Positions 4,946 through 5,943 of a stretch of DNA of 5,943 bases are shown one piece after another. The translations under genes were made by a program, and so were the position numbers. Source of the stretch: Anaeromyxobacter sp. (GTDB lineage: Bacteria > Myxococcota > Myxococcia > Myxococcales > Anaeromyxobacteraceae); the NCBI GenBank assembly GCA_020028115.1, contig JAHWYA010000131.1, forward strand, positions 1-5,943, given 5' to 3'. The notes under the pieces were generated by a model, which had not been told where the DNA came from, ran no database searches, and saw only the letters and a program-made list of their open reading frames with translations. Each line of letters starts with the position of its first letter. Within the stretch, counting starts at the first letter, position 1.

Positions 4946-5943
4946 TCATCTCGCGAGCAACGTCGCCGCGGTGGCCCGCTCCGGCGCGAACTCCGCCGGC
5001 GCCGTCTCGACGAACCGCGCGAGCAGGAGCCGCGCCTCCTCCCGCTCGCCGCGCGCGAGGAGGAGCCGTCCCAGGCTGAAGAGCGCCTCGGGGTTGTCGC
5101 GCTCGATCGCGAGCGCCGCGCGATACTCGGCGACTGCGTCATCCACGCGGCCGAGGACGAGCCTCACCGTGCCGAGCTGCGTCCGGTGCATGGCGAGCCA
5201 CGGGACCCCGCGCGCCGCCGCGGCGAGGTGCGGCTCCGCCTCCGCGTAGCGCCCCGCGGTCGCGAGCTCGGTCCCGTACAGGTACGAGACGGCGGGGTTC
5301 TCGGGGACGACCTCGAGCGCGTGGCGGTAGAGCGTCGCGGAGTCCCGCCAGAACCCGGCCTGCCGGACCGTGAGCGCCGCGAGCAGGACCACCGCGGCGC
5401 ACGCGGCGGCCGGCAGAAGCGGCCGGAGCCGCGCCGGCGCGAGCGCGGGGACCCCGAACGCGACCGCGACGGCGAGCCCGACGAGTGGGAGGTACAGGAA
5501 GCGGTCGGCCCAGAGCGGCCAGAGGCCCGTCTGGACGAACCCGAGCACCGGCACGAGTCCGAGGAGGAACACGGCCAGCCCGGCGGCGAAGGCCGGGGCG
5601 CGCCGGCGGACGAGGAGCGCGCCGGCGGCGACGGCGAGGGTCGCGAGGACCGCGGCGGCGACCTCGAGCGCCGGGACAGCCTCGGGGTACGGGTAGAAGA
5701 GGGCGAGGTCCGGGGGCCAGGCGAACGCGGCGAGGTAGCGGGGGATCGCGGTCGCCGCCGCGGCCGCCCGGACCGCGATGGTCCGGCTCCCCGCCACCGG
5801 CGCGAGGGGCGGGGCGGACCAGATCGCGAACGCCGCGTGCGCGACGGCGATGGCGGCGAGCGGCACCTTCTCGAGCACGGCGGCGCGGAGCCGCGCGCGG
5901 CGATCCGGCCCGGGCGCGAGCCGGCCGAGCGGCCAGGCGTCGA
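4946..5943 (-). CDS. TPR-containing multi-pass membrane protein, TMTC/O-mannosyltransferase-like (5' end beyond window)
   Basis: The C-terminal 331 residues of a larger protein. The frame continues to the window edge with DAWPLGRL, matching the D-x-WPL motif that in this family sits mid-protein, so the GTG at 5878 is not the true start. Visible order: WPL motif and cytoplasmic link (1-26), membrane segment (about 27-43), the loop with WPPDLALFYPYP (75-86), membrane segments at about 92-111 and 117-137, the hallmark WADRFLYLPLVGL (144-156), then helices to about 192, and GFWRDSATLYRHAL (196-209). Three TPR units follow (about 216-249, 250-283, 284-317), starting NPAVSYLYG, then MHRTQLG, then NPEALFSLG. 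This resembles bacterial relatives of TMTC-type proteins: a GT-C-like membrane part fused to a TPR protein-binding tail. Bacterial members are mostly uncharacterised; the N-terminal part, where GT-C acidic catalytic residues would lie, is outside the window, so enzymatic activity cannot be judged. It converges on the small membrane gene. Confidence 0.88.
   Translation of the reverse strand, partial: DAWPLGRLAPGPDRRARLRAAVLEKVPLAAIAVAHAAFAIWSAPPLAPVAGSRTIAVRAAAAATAIPRYLAAFAWPPDLALFYPYPEAVPALEVAAAVLATLAVAAGALLVRRRAPAFAAGLAVFLLGLVPVLGFVQTGLWPLWADRFLYLPLVGLAVAVAFGVPALAPARLRPLLPAAACAAVVLLAALTVRQAGFWRDSATLYRHALEVVPENPAVSYLYGTELATAGRYAEAEPHLAAAARGVPWLAMHRTQLGTVRLVLGRVDDAVAEYRAALAIERDNPEALFSLGRLLLARGEREEARLLLARFVETAPAEFAPERATAATLLAR

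Noticed and set aside
4468..5142. Minus-strand 224-residue frame across the small gene and spacer
   Set aside because: It overlaps recJ's end, the small membrane gene and the TPR gene in other frames, and is Arg/Ser-rich with no ribosome site or domain.
4851..5249. Plus-strand frame running from the spacer into the TPR gene
   Set aside because: Most of it is antisense to the clear TPR/membrane coding region and its translation is Ser/Arg/Ala-rich without domains.
5139..5402. Second minus-strand frame within the TPR gene
   Set aside because: Out-of-frame shadow of the TPR region; Arg/Gly/Ala-rich and unlike any protein.

Overview
The window is very GC-rich (roughly three quarters G+C by eye), with codon third positions almost all G or C in the main genes. 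Together with the GC-rich hexamer repeats and hairpins between genes, this suggests a high-GC Gram-negative bacterium. A myxobacterium-like organism such as an Anaeromyxobacter relative is my best guess, but no marker gene settles it. I see no rRNA, tRNA, CRISPR array, transposase or integrase.

Layout, left to right. Positions 1-249 hold no convincing gene but contain a strong hairpin element (63-108) and a tandem hexanucleotide repeat (about 134-180). Positions 250-2639 on the minus strand carry a two-gene operon: a LytS-type membrane histidine kinase closely resembling BtsS/YehU (963-2639), followed with a 4-base GTGA overlap by its LytTR response regulator resembling BtsR/YehT (250-966). 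A 138-bp divergent intergenic region (2640-2777), packed with palindromes and one long-range inverted repeat, separates it from recJ on the plus strand (2778-4505), the single-strand-specific 5'-3' exonuclease of DNA repair. Sixty-seven bases further on is a small predicted two-pass membrane protein of unknown function (4573-4821), with visibly less biased codons. A 124-bp convergent, less GC-rich spacer (4822-4945) follows. The right end, on the minus strand (4946 to the window edge), is the C-terminal part of a multi-pass membrane protein with TPR repeats, of the TMTC/O-mannosyltransferase-like type; its 5' end lies outside the window.

How the genes work together. The kinase and regulator clearly form one signalling unit. 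In enterobacteria the homologous pair senses external pyruvate and switches on a carbon-starvation-type transporter; no such transporter is visible here, so the target and even the ligand are open. recJ and the TPR protein look functionally unrelated to it. I see no strong sign of a new multi-gene system. The points most worth a second look are the kinase's altered ligand-site residue, the hairpin and repeat elements, the divergent promoter region, and the orphan small membrane protein with its odd downstream spacer.
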